Shown piece by piece: positions 45,360 through 56,769 of a stretch of 64,000 nt of DNA. The notes beneath the pieces are model-generated. The model ran no database searches and was not told where the DNA came from. It worked only from the letters and a program-made list of their open reading frames with translations. The position numbers and the translations under genes are program-made. The stretch covers positions 54,922,487 to 54,986,486 of the forward strand of contig CM069433.1 of NCBI GenBank assembly GCA_035610365.1. Direction: 5' to 3'. The stretch's first letter is position 1. Every line of letters begins with the position of its first letter. This stretch comes from Aquatica leii. Lineage: Eukaryota; Arthropoda; Insecta; Coleoptera; Lampyridae.

Positions 45360-46720
45360 CAATATCAGCTTCAGTTTCCGTTTTAACTAACTTACGATCT
45401 AATGCATTTACTGAATCATTTACATAACTAACATAATCCATTTCTGAAGTATTTTTACAACTACTAACTTTTAAGGGTAAGCGAGATAGTGCGTCTGCGT
45501 TATTATTCCTAGAAAGTACGTACTGAATTTTATAAGTAAAACTGGATAATAATAATGCCATTCGCTGTAACCTGCTTACGCTCATTTGCGGTAATCCCTT
45601 TTTTGGATTCAAATTAGCAGGTTTGTAACCAAAATTAATTGTCTGCCATACAAATACTGAAAAAGCGTCTAATTCCAAGAACTATAGCCAATGCTTCCAC
45701 CTTTGAGTAATTTCTTTCACTGCTATTTAATGTACGCGAAGCAAAGGCTATAGGCTTTTCCATTCCCGATGACAAAACATGTGAAATAATGCACCTAAAT
45801 CATGTGAAGAAGCATCTACCGTTAACTTTACTTTCAACTTTAGATTATAATGTATCAAAACAACTGATGACGTCAATATTTCTTTAGTTCCATTAAATGC
45901 TATCAAACCTGACTTAGACCAGTTATAACGTACACATCTGATTTTAGCAATTCGTATGAAAGATACAAAATAAGTGCTCTATTGTTAATGAATTTATCAT
46001 AATAGGTAACCATTCTTAAAAACCATTGCAATTCGCTTACGTTTTGTGGAATCGGAATCTTAGAAATTGCTTCAATTTTATTCATGCCTGGATGTAATCC
46101 ATGCTTGTTTATTTTATATGCCAGGTAAGTTATTTCCAGTTTAAAAAATTCACATTTCGAATAAGCAATATTAAGACCAACACCCTCGAAACGTTTTAAA
46201 ATTTTAATAATACGCTCGTTATGTTCTTTGCGATTTTTACCAGTAACCAGTACGTCATCTAAGAGACAAACACAACCTTCAACACCTTGCAAAAGGGTTT
46301 TCATTATTTTTTGGAACTTTGCAGACGCAGATGCGATTCCAAAAGGCAAACGCGTATACTAAAATAGTCCTAAATGAGTAGGTACTATTTGTTAAATACT
46401 CTTGTGATTTTTTATCAACTGGAATCTGTAAATAAGCTTGCGCAAGATCTAATTTAGGGTATTCTTCGCCAACGCCTATTTTACAGAATATTTACTCAAC
46501 TTTGAGAATAGGATCCACATTTAAAACAGGGTTAACCGTCATTTTGAAATCGCCACATATTCTAACGGATTTATCTTTCTTATGAATTGAAACAATCAGT
46601 GTACCCCAATTACTAAAATCTACGGGAACCAAAATACTTTTACCAAACGTTTAATCTTAATTTCACCTAAATTACGCATTGCAAATGGTTATGACTTTGG
46701 CTAAAAAAAAATTGGTATGG
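45360..46720 (-). pseudogene. Gypsy reverse transcriptase and RNase H
   Basis: ICGDFKMTVNPVLNVDPIL (46560) leads into YPKLDLAQAYLQIPVD, with the motif-A Asp. MPFGIASASAKFQKIMKTLL begins at 46349 and VCLLDDVLVTGKNRKEHNER contains the DD box (Leu in place of the usual Tyr/Phe-Ile). After a lesion comes the RNase H: VDASSHDLGALFH (45800), IAFASRTLNSSERNYSKVEA with the catalytic Glu, and IQYVLSRNNNADALSRLP with the last conserved His replaced and Asp kept. At least five frame lesions are present. Confidence 0.88.
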
Positions 46721-46788
46721 CCGAATCTACAACAGACAACGATACAGTTCCCTTATTAAATAATCCTAGATTATCAGAGAAAACATTA

Positions 46789-47079
46789 CTAATGTAAAAC
46801 TAAATCTTGCAATTTAGTATTATTTTCTAATGTTGACAATTTATTAATTTGACTTATGCCTAATTTAAATACCGATAACCAATCTCTACCCATTAGTGGC
46901 GATCCGCCTTTATCTATTACGTATAAATATAAATGATGTGAAACTTCATTAAACGTAACTTGCACTTCAGCAACGCCAATTGGTTTAAATGTGTTACCTG
47001 TATATTTTTTTAAACATTTATTAGTTTTATTTAAACTAATATGAGATAACGTAGATTTCCATAATTGTTTGGATATCAC
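46789..47079 (-). pseudogene. Gypsy aspartic protease
   Basis: The open frame contains KYTGNTFKPIGVAEVQVTFN then YLYVIDKGGSPLMGRDWLSV, the back half of gypsy protease with the GRDWL signature. Just upstream, where the catalytic Asp-Thr-Gly should be, the sequence reads NIGISVISKQLWKS, so the active-site triplet has been lost. Confidence 0.8.
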
Positions 47080-47149
47080 CGATATACCTATATTTAAGTC
47101 GTTATCGTCCGTTACATAATGATTTTGCGATTTAAATTTTCCTTTCGTG

Positions 47150-47650
47150 TTACATTTTTTTTATCCTTACATACTGATGCATTATGTCCAAAATTTCCAC
47201 AAAAGAAACAGTTCGCCGAACACTACTTACAGTCAGTGTCTTTATAATAACCGTTACCGCATGCTTTACATTTGCCTAAGCTTGTGATAGCTATGTTTGA
47301 AAGCATAAACTTTATTAGGTTCATTTTTAACTGGAAAATCTTCTAACGCTGTATCTGCAAAAAATTGACGACTGGACTCTTTTGATACTGCAAATTCTAC
47401 GGCTTTTGCAAATGATAACGTAGTTTTTTCTTCGCACAAGCAATCCATTATATTATCTTTACCAATTCCAATTACAAATATGTCGCGTAAAACGGTTTCC
47501 AATTCAGTACCGAAATCACACTTTGCTGCCAAATTTCGTAATCGACAACTTCAATCAGCAACTGACTCGTATATAGATTTCCTAGCCGTGTAAAATTCAA
47601 AACGATACGGAAAACGCGACGTGAAGTGTTTGCGGACGTAAAGTGATGAC
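47150..47650 (-). pseudogene. Gypsy gag with CCHC zinc knuckle
   Basis: FEFYTARKSIYESVAD (47600), then RNLAAKCDFGTELETVLRDI (47545), typical late gag capsid sequence, and CFFCGNFGHNASVC (47169-47212), a perfect C-x2-C-x4-H-x4-C knuckle for RNA binding. A frameshift separates the two parts near 47266. Confidence 0.85.
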
Positions 47651-47980
47651 AATCAAAAAAGTGACATTTCACGTACTGTCAAAAAGACGTAAAGTCATAC
47701 TTTAGTATTATGTCGGCGGAAAAAACATTTTGTAGTAGTAGTACCATTTCTTCATTCTGATAGTGATTGATTCTTTTTAAAGTGATTCATATATTCCACC
47801 AGATGTGCACGAAGCAGGAGCAGCAGTAGCACAAGATTTTCTGCATGTACAAATCGAAATATATACAGTGACATCGGGACCACGTGACCCTGTAGTATAG
47901 GTAACGCAGTAAATATCCTTTTAAAAAAATAAACAAACAGGTCACGTGGCTTGCGAATAATCTCGATCACCCGTTATATG
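47651..47980. other. Spacer with a short inverted repeat
   Basis: GACCACGTGACCCTG (47878) and ACAGGTCACGTGGCT (47938) can pair as a stem with a loop of about 45 nt. This may be the degraded 5' end of the gypsy element. Nothing else was recognised. Confidence 0.4.
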
Positions 47981-48690
47981 AAATAGTATATTATATATCA
48001 AGGTTGAGAAGTGCATCATTATAACCTAAGCGATAGATTATATCGCGAGACGCGAAGCGTCGAGGGATATAAATCGCGCAGGTTATAATGAACTTCTCAA
48101 CCGTGTTATATATACAATTTTTTCCACTACTAGAATTATTAAAACCTTTCTACCTGTTACTAAATCAAATTTAAAATTTAAGATATTAATTTTAAATTAA
48201 AAATCAAGTCAGTAATTCTGACAGTTGTCATTAGTTTAATAGAATTAATTTTGACGTAATTCTTAATTGTGATTTAAAACACAAAAATAAACAGATAACG
48301 TAAGTTTTTATTGCTAAAGTTGTTTAAATTGATTAAAAACATTATTATTTTAAGCATTGATTATATCTAAAACATATTTAACTCAATAATATTCACATTT
48401 AATTAAGCGCGAACTTCAAATAACTTACTTTTTAAAATCAAATTAATTTATTAATTGAGCGATTTGAAAACTTAAATTAGCAATAAATAAAATCTCTTGC
48501 TCTTGGTACGCAGTTTCGTAAACTTTTTTTCTTTGAAACTGTTGTAGTATTATCAGAAAATGTAAATATGTTCATTATTAACTACTAGTTAATAATGAAA
48601 TATTATTTACTCGAGCTTAAAAAAGTACAACTTCACGGCCTTCTATTATACGTAATAATGCAAGCGTATACAACTAGTAGTGGAAAAAAG
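47981..48690 (-). repeat. Hairpin repeat family H, copy 2
   Basis: It is an inverted copy of 6646-7351, with the hairpin at 47999-48101, CTAGTAGTGGAAAAA-type ends at 48118-48134 and 48672-48688, and near-identical interior. The very high similarity to copy 1 over 40 kb distance indicates a recent duplication or transposition. Outside its boundaries there is no similarity to copy 1 flanks. The ORF at 48595-48867 straddles its edge. Confidence 0.8.
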
Positions 48691-49134
48691 CATATAAATG
48701 TTTTATGGATTGGTGCAGCGAGAGAATCGTTATTTTTTATAGGTTGTCTTCGGAAAAATTTAATATTTACTTTAGTAAAAGTGCTTTTTTGGCTTCGCCA
48801 GTTTGCTGACCAAACTGCTGACTCGGCGAAAAAAGTACACCTTTACGTCCTCGGTATAAATAAATAACTATTGTCGAAAGTAATACAACAAGAGCTTTAA
48901 TTTTGCCGGATACTTTTTTATTGACGAATAAATGGTTTAGTGATCAACAAGAGAAAACTTGAACGTTAAGCAAAATTAAACTCGAGTTCTATTTGGTGAG
49001 ATAATTTAACGAGTAAAAGCAGATACAACCATGAATGAACCAGTAAAAGGCACAATGTCAATGTCAATGTGGTCTTTAATTATTTAACGTTGTAAAATAA
49101 AGTTTAAAACTGATAATTATTGCAAACGCAGTTA
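48691..49134. other. Spacer, nothing recognised
   Basis: Contains a small GC-richer patch GGCTTCGCCAGTTTGCTGAC near 48790, otherwise no recognisable content. Confidence 0.4.
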
Positions 49135-50200
49135 TTAAAAATATTTTATCCTGATGCTGTTTTTGAAGTTAGTATCTTCTCTCATATTTATTACTATGTT
49201 GGAGTAATGTTGTTGATCCAGTGTGAGATAAGGTTTAATACAATTAGCAGTAGCGTGTTCTGTAATCTTTATTAGTTGTTGTTCACAAATTCCATCCTTT
49301 GCTAATGTGAATACTGAACATGAGTGGTGCGAATTATTTGTAATTTTATTTTCTTTTGTATTCAATCCAATTTCTTTCCGCAGATTTACTAATCCATTTC
49401 GATATCATGTTAATTCCCAATAGCATATTTTTGTACCAATTTTTCTTGTTGTCGTTCTGCAGATACGAATTTGGAGTTAAACCCAAACAATCTATTGTAA
49501 TATTTAAAGAACGTTTAACCAACATTTTTTTAAATAATCGTACAGAGCATATATTTTTATTTTCTTTGCTTTCGATTAGCCATTTACTATCACAGCACTT
49601 TTTTGCTTCCTCCTAAGATGGTCTAGAAAATATGGGGTTGTATTCAACTCGCCCTGTTAGTGTTTGCCAATTTTTTTTCTTAAAAAAAATAATTTTGGTG
49701 CCAACTGCTTCTCCTTCGCGCCATGCTAACTCATAAGCGGCTATATAAAAAAAACTTTTTTTTGGAAACCGGTTGGAGTGTTTTCATCCCATAAGCACAC
49801 CATTCTATAAGTTTTTTCTTTAGTAAAAGAAATTGAACTGTCACACGTCTTTTTCTATTTTTTTCTACAACGACTTTCATTTTGAATCCCGTGCATCACA
49901 TGCCGACTTAAACTTAATATCTGTAGGCGGGTCAAAGCTAAGAGAGAACTTTTTTAAGTAAATAGACTATAAAATTTTAGCAGTGGTATACTACATCATT
50001 TTAATTACATACTCTTTTGTCTATTTCGCCGTTTTATGTTGAAAGTTCAACTTGTTAAAAATGTCTTCTTCTTCAATTGGATTTGGTGATTTTAAATCAA
50101 AATTATTAGTCACACAAAATTTCTTAAATTGTTTAAAAACAGATGTACTTCCTTTTGTGTTTGCAATTTCTTCTATACAAGCACTTCCAAAACGAGACAT
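49135..50200 (-). pseudogene. Crypton-like tyrosine recombinase (DUF3504/KIAA1958-type) remnant
   Basis: A start at 50200 gives MSRFGSACIEEIANTKGSTS and KQFKKFCVTNNFDLKSPNPI, a plausible core-binding N-terminus. After stops come AAYELAWREGEAVGTKIIFF and TGRVEYNPIFSRPS (49745-49625, with the first catalytic Arg region AWREGE), WLIESKENKNICSVRLFKK (49590), and NWYKNMLLGIN (49430). The final part, ORF 49135-49365, has DGICEQQLIKITEHATANCI with the conserved His (H of the usual GHS) and KPYLTLDQQHYSN with the Tyr nucleophile. The second catalytic Arg motif (usually HxxR) reads NSHHS, so His and Arg are both lost. The gene is inactive. It sits between two inverted copies of repeat H. Confidence 0.8.
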
Positions 50201-50284
50201 AACCGATTTTTCAATTACCTAATACAAATGCAAAAATTAATACAAACTGTCAGCTTGACTTTTAACAGAAATCAAGTAATTTTG

Positions 50285-50858
50285 TTTTTCCACTACTAGT
50301 TGTATAGGCTTTTATTATTACGTATCATAGTAGGTTGTGAAAACTTTTGTAAGCGCAGGTAAATAATATTTCATTATTAACCAGTGGTGGTAATGATTAA
50401 TGAACATATTTACATTTTCTGATAATACTATAACAGTTTTATAGAGTCTACGAAACTGTCTACCAAGAGCAAAAGATTTTATTTAATGCTAATTTAAGTT
50501 TTCAAATCGTTCAATTAATAAATCAATTCGATTTTAAAAATGTAAGTTATTTAAAGTTCGCGCTTATTTAAAGGTGAATATTATTGAATTAAATATATTT
50601 TAGATATAATCAATGCTTAAAATAAGAATGTTTTTAAACAATGTAAACAACTTTAGCAATAAAAACTGACAACTGTCAGAATCACAGACTTGATTTTTAA
50701 TTTACAATTAATATCTTAAATTTTAAGTTTAATTTAGTAACAGGTAGAAAGGTTTTAATAATTCTAGTAGTGGAAAAAATTGTATATATATCACGGTTGA
50801 GAAGTTTATTATAACCTGTGCGATTTCTATCGCTTAGGTTATAATAATATACTTCTCC
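50285..50858 (+). repeat. Hairpin repeat family H, copy 3 (diverged, shortened hairpin)
   Basis: It begins TTTTTCCACTACTAGTTGTA and has the same internal series as copies 1 and 2 with more substitutions and a deletion near 50665. The hairpin is shortened by loss of about 35 nt from its tip (arms now GCGATTT/CTATCGC). Orientation equals copy 1 and is opposite to copy 2. Confidence 0.75.
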
Positions 50859-52859
50859 TGCTATGGAGAAGCAAAATAAAAGTTTTTCCGGATCCGCTAA
50901 TAAAGTCCGTTTCTAAGGTGTTGTTATATGGACTTTAATATATAAGAGTGAAATTATCGGGAATATATTTTTGCAAGTAGTGTTTTTCCAAAAAAAATCA
51001 TATAACTTCTGGGTTACTCCACAAATTTTTAAAAATCAAAAACAAATAAATTAACAGGTAAGTTCAGTCTTCCAAATCATCTGTATTAATTGTACTACTA
51101 ACTTTTCTTCTCTCAGATACCTGCACTTTTAAAAAAAAAATTTCATACAATATTTTTATCCAAACTTAATCACATTGTACAAACAGCTTTTACCATAAAA
51201 CGTAACGATAATGATTTTGAGTTAATGGTGTAAACAATTATTATAAATTCGTACTTATAAAATAATAAAAACAGTAATATAAAATCAAACTTTGAAAAAA
51301 TAACTTACACCTATTATGAAATAAATAATTTAAGATAGGTATTAGTAGTTTTGATTATACATTTGTATCAACAGGAGATCGTGATGCAGTAATCAATTTA
51401 AGGCAAATGTATAAAGTAATAATTAGTATTTATCAATATAGGTATGCATAAAACTGGTCACGCACGTTATGTTGCACATATTGCTTCTGTATATACATCG
51501 AAACATTTCAATTTTGTAAATGGCGGTCATCCCTCTTTACGCGTTTGCAATAAAATTGCCCACTATTGAAATATGCATATGAAGCTATCGGTCCACTTGA
51601 TGGTTACGACTTTACGCAAATATGAATATCAAAAGAGGGTTGAAAAAAAATTTATACAACGAATACGGTAACGATCGATCAATGTTTGTTACACATCGCC
51701 GTATTTTTTCAAACTTTTTTTTCAAGCGTGACCTCATCATTTTTTAACCCGTTGCTTTGATTGAAGTATATGATTAACGCTCATTGTTGCTGGCTACTAC
51801 GCTATTGGTCCATTCTAACAACCCTCTGTATCCCCTAGTTGTCAAGGGCGGCCATTTTATTACAGGTTTCACACAAAGAGAATTATATTTACCTAATAAA
51901 ATACGCAGTGGTAAAATGTATTATATTGCTAATGCGTTTGAAAATATTGCTAACGTAAACAGTTCATTAACTATAAAACATTTATATGTAGTACTGAAAA
52001 ATCAATATTTGTATTACTGAACTACTATCCTGCTAAAGTTTAAATGCAATTTCACAAACAATTTTTAAAATAGTGTTTTTTAACATTTTTACTTAATTAT
52101 CTACAATTGCACAAATGCTTTTTAAACACATTTGCATTTATTGGAATTGTAAAAATGAAGAAATTTATTTATTATATACGTAAGTACCTACAATGAAATA
52201 TTTTTAAAGTGATGTTAATTTCGCTTAATTATAAATCAAATTGAAGTGCGTTATTTACTATCTAATAAAAATAGTATTTGATGCAAGTATTACTTATCTA
52301 ACTATTAGGTACGCAGATGCTTAGACAATTTTATCAAATTGCATTCATTTATTCAGTTACGCGAAGTAATTACTTGTAATTAATAAATACTTATACATAT
52401 AATGTATTACAAATTGTATTTCTAATTTTTAGTTAATATAATAGGAACATCTGTAGTTACCTAATTATGCCTATACTAACAAAAGCAAAAAGTGTCAACG
52501 AAGAGAACGTAAAGGCTATTGTGTATATTACTAATAAAATACTACAATTATAGGTATAACAGCTGTAAACATATAGATTATTTTATTACCATCTAGTGTA
52601 TCGAGTTGTAGAAAATGTTGAAAATAACATTAAAAAATTTGTTACCAAATTTATTTGGTTGCAAAAGAAAGAGAATAAAATCAGTTATATAATTTTTATT
52701 AAAATGTTGTCAATACAATTATTGTATGCCTCCGAAAGGGTATTTTTAAATTATTATATTACATTTTTCAATAATTAAAAAGGATTTTTTAACACCTACT
52801 ATACTACTACTATGTTTCTTATCTTGGAATTGTTATTGAATTTATTCAAAAACCAATAG
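50859..52859. other. AT-rich, nothing recognised
   Basis: Short ORFs (51784-52020, 52596-52778) lack any domain signal. No repeat partner was found. Confidence 0.45.
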
Positions 52860-52861
52860 TA

Positions 52862-53217
52862 CACAGTAAAAAATATATAGTTAAATTAACTACAATTTTT
52901 AGTTCCAGCAGGTCCACTCCTATTTTTAGTAAATTTATCAAAACCTATGGAACCAACTTCAACAACAGCATAACTGTCAAACTGTACTACATTAATTGTA
53001 ACAACAACAACATTTTGATACATGATTATCTAAAACTGCAATAATTGACATTATATGAGTTATTTCTACAACGTATTTTGTAAAATTTACGCTTATTGAC
53101 CTAGCATTATCCCATCAGTAAAAGTAACTAAAAAATACAGTTGCTATTTACTCTAACTAAGTAACTATTAAAATGTTGTTAAATAAAAGTGAAATTAACT
53201 AAATATTTTTTACTGTG
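52862..53217. mobile_element. MITE, 356 bp, TA-flanked
   Basis: The left end is CACAGTAAAAAATATATAGT and the right end reads, inverted, CACAGTAAAAAATATTTAGT; similarity extends over about 28 bp with few differences. TA lies directly outside each end (52860-52861 and 53218-53219), as expected of the Tc1/mariner superfamily. It has no coding capacity and no source transposase with matching ends in this window. Confidence 0.88.
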
Positions 53218-53219
53218 TA

Positions 53220-53750
53220 GATTGTTAAGTTGCTAACTTAGTCAGATATTAATATTCGAAAGTCAAAAATAAATGTCTAGAAACTCAGTTAGTTTCTGAA
53301 TATATTTTTAAATTAATAACATTACCTGCACGATTTTGTGACTGACTTAAACTGAAATTTTAGTATTTTGCATTGTTATACTAAAATGAAAACTTCTGAA
53401 ACCGATACGTGCAGATATAGGTAAAGGTTGCATCTAGCGGAATGATTTATTTATTGTTTAGTTGTAGACGCGGTCTGACTAGAGACATGAAATTCACGGA
53501 ACTGTCACTTACTTAAGAAAATTTGAAGTAGTGTTCCACAAGTTGTGTTATGTGTGATTTTCAAATATGGAAAACGGTACAAGCTGTAAAAATTCTCCTC
53601 CTCTTATCTTCACGTAGTAGGGGCAATATAACACCACTCAAATCTTTTTTTATAGCTACGTTAAACAAACAACATTAAGATAGCAATATAAAACAAAAAC
53701 ACCATTTAAAATATACTGTACACTAAAACTAAAGATAAAACAAACGTAAT
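53220..53750. other. Unassigned; may hold the degraded 5' part of the next Penelope-like element
   Basis: I could not read reverse transcriptase motifs here. The patch 53420-53590 is somewhat GC-richer. Confidence 0.35.
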
Positions 53751-53754
53751 AGAA

Positions 53755-53960
53755 AAACACTATGTAGTATACTAGCTAGACTGTACTAATTGCAATGCAT
53801 ATTATGTTGGCCAAACGAAACAAAAAGTAAAAATTGAATCTTATACGATAAATACGACTGCAATACAATAAAATCAAACTCAGCTTAGCAACCCATCACA
53901 TAAACACTAGACATACTTTCGATTTCAAAATAATTTTAAAAAAAGGTTAGTGTCTGAAAT
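53755..53960 (+). pseudogene. Penelope-like GIY-YIG endonuclease fragment
   Basis: The frame reads LDCTNCNAYYVGQTKQKVKI from 53776: C-x2-C zinc pair typical of Penelope-like elements followed by YYVGQT, the YIG half of the motif. The usual Arg/Glu-His continuation is broken by stops. The fragment is followed about 300 bp later by a hammerhead-like motif on the same strand, as in the copy at 20.2-20.7 kb. Confidence 0.8.
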
Positions 53961-54259
53961 TCTATGTGTAATTAATTACATGTTTCAATTATATCTTAAA
54001 TTTCTTTGATTCAGTGGTAAGTAATCTTTTTATCCTTGTTATGCTTCATTTTATAATTATTTTATTGGTTAGTTACCAAAAAAAATATTTAAAAAAAATG
54101 TTTTATTGAATTTCATAATATTTTATATATAATAATGTTAGGTAGTTAAAAATTTTTCAAATTTCTAAAGTGCGGTGATGTTTGTTAGTTATGTAATTAT
54201 ACATTTTTGTTTTTATGTTTATAAAATAATTAAAAATTTTTGTCTTTTGCAATAAAGGA

Positions 54260-54400
54260 GCGAGCCTGATGAAGTATTCATCCTGAACACGAAACGTCGC
54301 ATGAAAACTGAGGTAGTTGCTTCTGTCCAACCTTCTAAAAGAAGGGATCATATTTTGATTATCTTAGAATATAATCATTACCAGAAAGCGAACCGTTCTA
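54260..54400 (+). ncRNA. Hammerhead-like motif (copy 4) and Penelope tail
   Basis: CTGATGA (54266), stem GTATTCA/TGAACAC closed by TCC, then GAAACGTCGC. The tail CCTTCTAAAAGAAGGG and GCGAACCGTTCT matches the minus-strand copy at 44.4 kb. Compared with that copy, the stem has one A for G change in each arm: the fourth pair becomes A-A-disrupted on one side while the G-to-A on the other arm restores a U-A pair; overall the stem is largely kept. Downstream, BEL/Pao sequence starts directly. Confidence 0.6.
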
Positions 54401-54404
54401 TAAT

Positions 54405-55305
54405 AGATAGAATGTTTGTGCATACTGTTTTAGGTTCTACAAAAAAGTAAAGGGTCTAAATATAAGCACTAATTACAGACATAAATATTTGTCTGAAACA
54501 GAAGACATTCCTAAAAAATTAATTATATTAGCTCAATTACAATCATTTTCTAAGGAAATTAAGCTACTTTTAAATAACAAACCTATAAAATCAAATTCAA
54601 CGTTGTTGTATCTCGTAAATAAAAGCCAATACATATGTTTTCTAACAATGGAACCAATTTTATAGCAACGAATCACGAGTTAATAGAATTATCGTCATTT
54701 TTAAATCCAAATTCTTCTATAATTTACGAAGAAACTGCAAATTCTATTATAAACTGGAAATTCAATCTAGCTTATTCTCCGCATTTTGGAGGCATTTGGG
54801 AAGCAGAGATAAAAGCTTTTAAGGCTAATTTAAAACGAATTATAAGAGAAACGATACTGACTTTTGATCAATTTTCGACATTACTGGCACAAATTGAAAC
54901 TCTTTAACTCCCGACATTTATCTCCTTTAAGTAACTATCCATTTGATCTAAATCCGTTAACTCTAACACATTTCCTCATTGGCAGAAGTTTAGTAGCAGT
55001 TGGAGATGATAATTTACTGCAAATTCCAACTGATCAGTTATCGCAGTACCAACAAATTCAAGCCATAACATTTTTGGAAAAAGAAAATGATTAAAACAAA
55101 TAACACTTGTAAAAATAGGCGACTTAGATATACTAATAGACGACAATTTACTTTTATGTCATTTTAAAATGTGCAAGTTATGGAGCTATATCCTGGAGCT
55201 GATAATGAAGTTCGTGTAGTGACTGTAAAAACGACGACCAGTGTAGTGAAAAGAGCAATTAATAAAATTTGTGTTTTACCGTTTAATGATAATATTACCA
55301 ATTAG
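54405..55305 (+). pseudogene. BEL/Pao integrase and C-terminal domain, internally deleted
   Basis: The frame starts NVCAYCFRFYKKVKGLN (54411), continues SFSKEIKLLLNNKPIKSNST (54550), and then jumps to FSNNGTNFIATNHELIELSS (54636), with the second catalytic Asp altered to Asn-Asn. Next come LAYSPHFGGIWEAEIKAFKA, with the catalytic Glu, and after a frameshift NSRHLSPLSNYPFDLNPLTL followed by THFLIGRSL. It ends VMELYPGADNEVRVVTVKTT and VVKRAINKICVLPF (DUF5641). The first integrase Asp and zinc domain are deleted between about 54615 and 54636. This is a different copy from the one at 27-32 kb. Confidence 0.88.
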
Positions 55306-55500
55306 AATAGATTTATTTAGTTATATTGTACTGCATTATAATTTACAGTTATATTCATTAATCAAGAGGGCCTATTTATGTTAAAACTTAACTTTCGATT
55401 TCTAGAAATAGCATATATTTGAAACAACCCTCCGTTTAAATTTGTAGAAACATTAAGTTTTAGTCAGTGTTAAACTAAATCTGCACATATGCAGTTTGTA

Positions 55501-56620
55501 TTATAAGAAAATAAATGTTTTATTTTTTTTTACATATTTATTTAACAATTCAGTGCACTTGATAAGTATTATACGAAACATATTAATTTTCAATTTTAGA
55601 AGTTTTATTCTTTGTGTTAGTAAACATTGTTCATATAAGTGTAACTGTTTTAAATTTAGAATGTCATGATTTATGCAAAGATAATTTGTTCCACTAAAAT
55701 ATGGTTTTTTGCGTATCAATTTTAAGGCTTTATTTTGTAATATTTGTAATGGTTTTAAATGTACTAAAAAAGCTCCACTCCAAATAAAACTTAAATAACT
55801 AAAATATAGATGTACATATGAGTTATAAATTATCTTAAGAACATGTCTTGATGCAAAACATTTATTTCGAGAAAGCACTCCAATTTTTATTTATTATCAA
55901 CCCAAAAACGTTTGCAGCATTTGTTCTAGTGATCATCTTGCTTCCTATTTTTATTACAGGGTTTTTTGTTTTTTTTTCAAAAATAATATAATTTGTTTTT
56001 TTTTGTTAATACTTAATCTGTTGTCATTTATCCATTTATTTATAATATTTATATCATTTTGTAAATACTGTGTTAATTGTTTAATATTGTTGTTATTATA
56101 AATCAGTGTTGTATTATCCACATATGAGTAAATTTGACCTTTAATGTTTTGATTCAAGAGATTATTATTATAAATAATAAATAAAGTTGGTCCTAAAGCA
56201 CTACCTTGTGGAACTCCACATGTTATTATCTTTGGAGAACTTAATATTGCTTTTTTTACAGAAATACCACTTCCTGCAGTAATAGTATCTTTCATTGAAT
56301 GTATAATTTTTTCAATTTCGTTATTACTTGTAGGTGTTGAAAACATATTATGAACTGGTAATCAATTAGACTGAATTATAAACAAATTGTATATTTGAGT
56401 TTGGCTTTTTTGTAAGATTTTTTCCAACATTAATGAAATAAGTGTTGAATTCTTCTGTTGTACCTTTGGGGTTGTTTATAGGTATTAATTTGTCTTGTCT
56501 TATAATTTCAGTTAACTGATGTTTTAGTTTGAGTGAATTTTGTGTTGCATAAAATTTGTTTGTTGAATTTTCAAAACTTTTTTTGGTGTAAATCAAGTTT
56601 TTTATATTAATTATCATAGT
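55501..56620 (-). pseudogene. I-superfamily (Nimb/Outcast-like) LINE reverse transcriptase
   Basis: Minus strand: a pre-RT part FNTYFINVGKNLTKKPNSNI (ORF 56366-56617), NEIEKIIHSMKDTITAGSGI (56346), then directly IITCGVPQGSALGPTLFIIY and QIYSYVDNTTLIYNN with the catalytic box changed to YVDN. The thumb is WINDNRLSINKKK, followed by IYNSYVHLYFSYLSFIWSGA and LQILQNKALKLIRKKPYF (ORF 55501-55878). About 120-130 residues between GSGI and CGVPQGS are deleted. Clade placement rests on the C-terminal LxxLQNKALKxI block and is tentative. Confidence 0.82.
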
Positions 56621-56769
56621 ACCTACTTTCTTATGAAAGTAAATTTTAATTGTATAGTTTTTTTTCTGAGTTTTTTGTATATTAATTCTTTTGTAATTGG
56701 CTTTTGAAAGGATCTTTTACCCAGTACTTGTTACAAAATCGCAAAAGAAGCTTTTAAGTAAATTAATGC

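Larger units (their letters stand above)
44570..47650 (-). mobile_element. Ty3/gypsy retrotransposon, nearly complete internal region, degraded
   Basis: Minus strand, in the standard order: gag with zinc knuckle (47650-47150), protease (47080-46790), reverse transcriptase (46720-45900), RNase H (45850-45360) and integrase (45358-44600). About 3.1 kb is present, but each domain is split by stops or frameshifts. No flanking LTR pair was found. The integrase end is cut by the Penelope-like 3' fragment near 44560. Confidence 0.9.

Noticed and set aside
54157..54351. 64-codon minus-strand ORF
   Set aside because: Overlaps the hammerhead-like motif and tail of a Penelope-like element; the frame is incidental.
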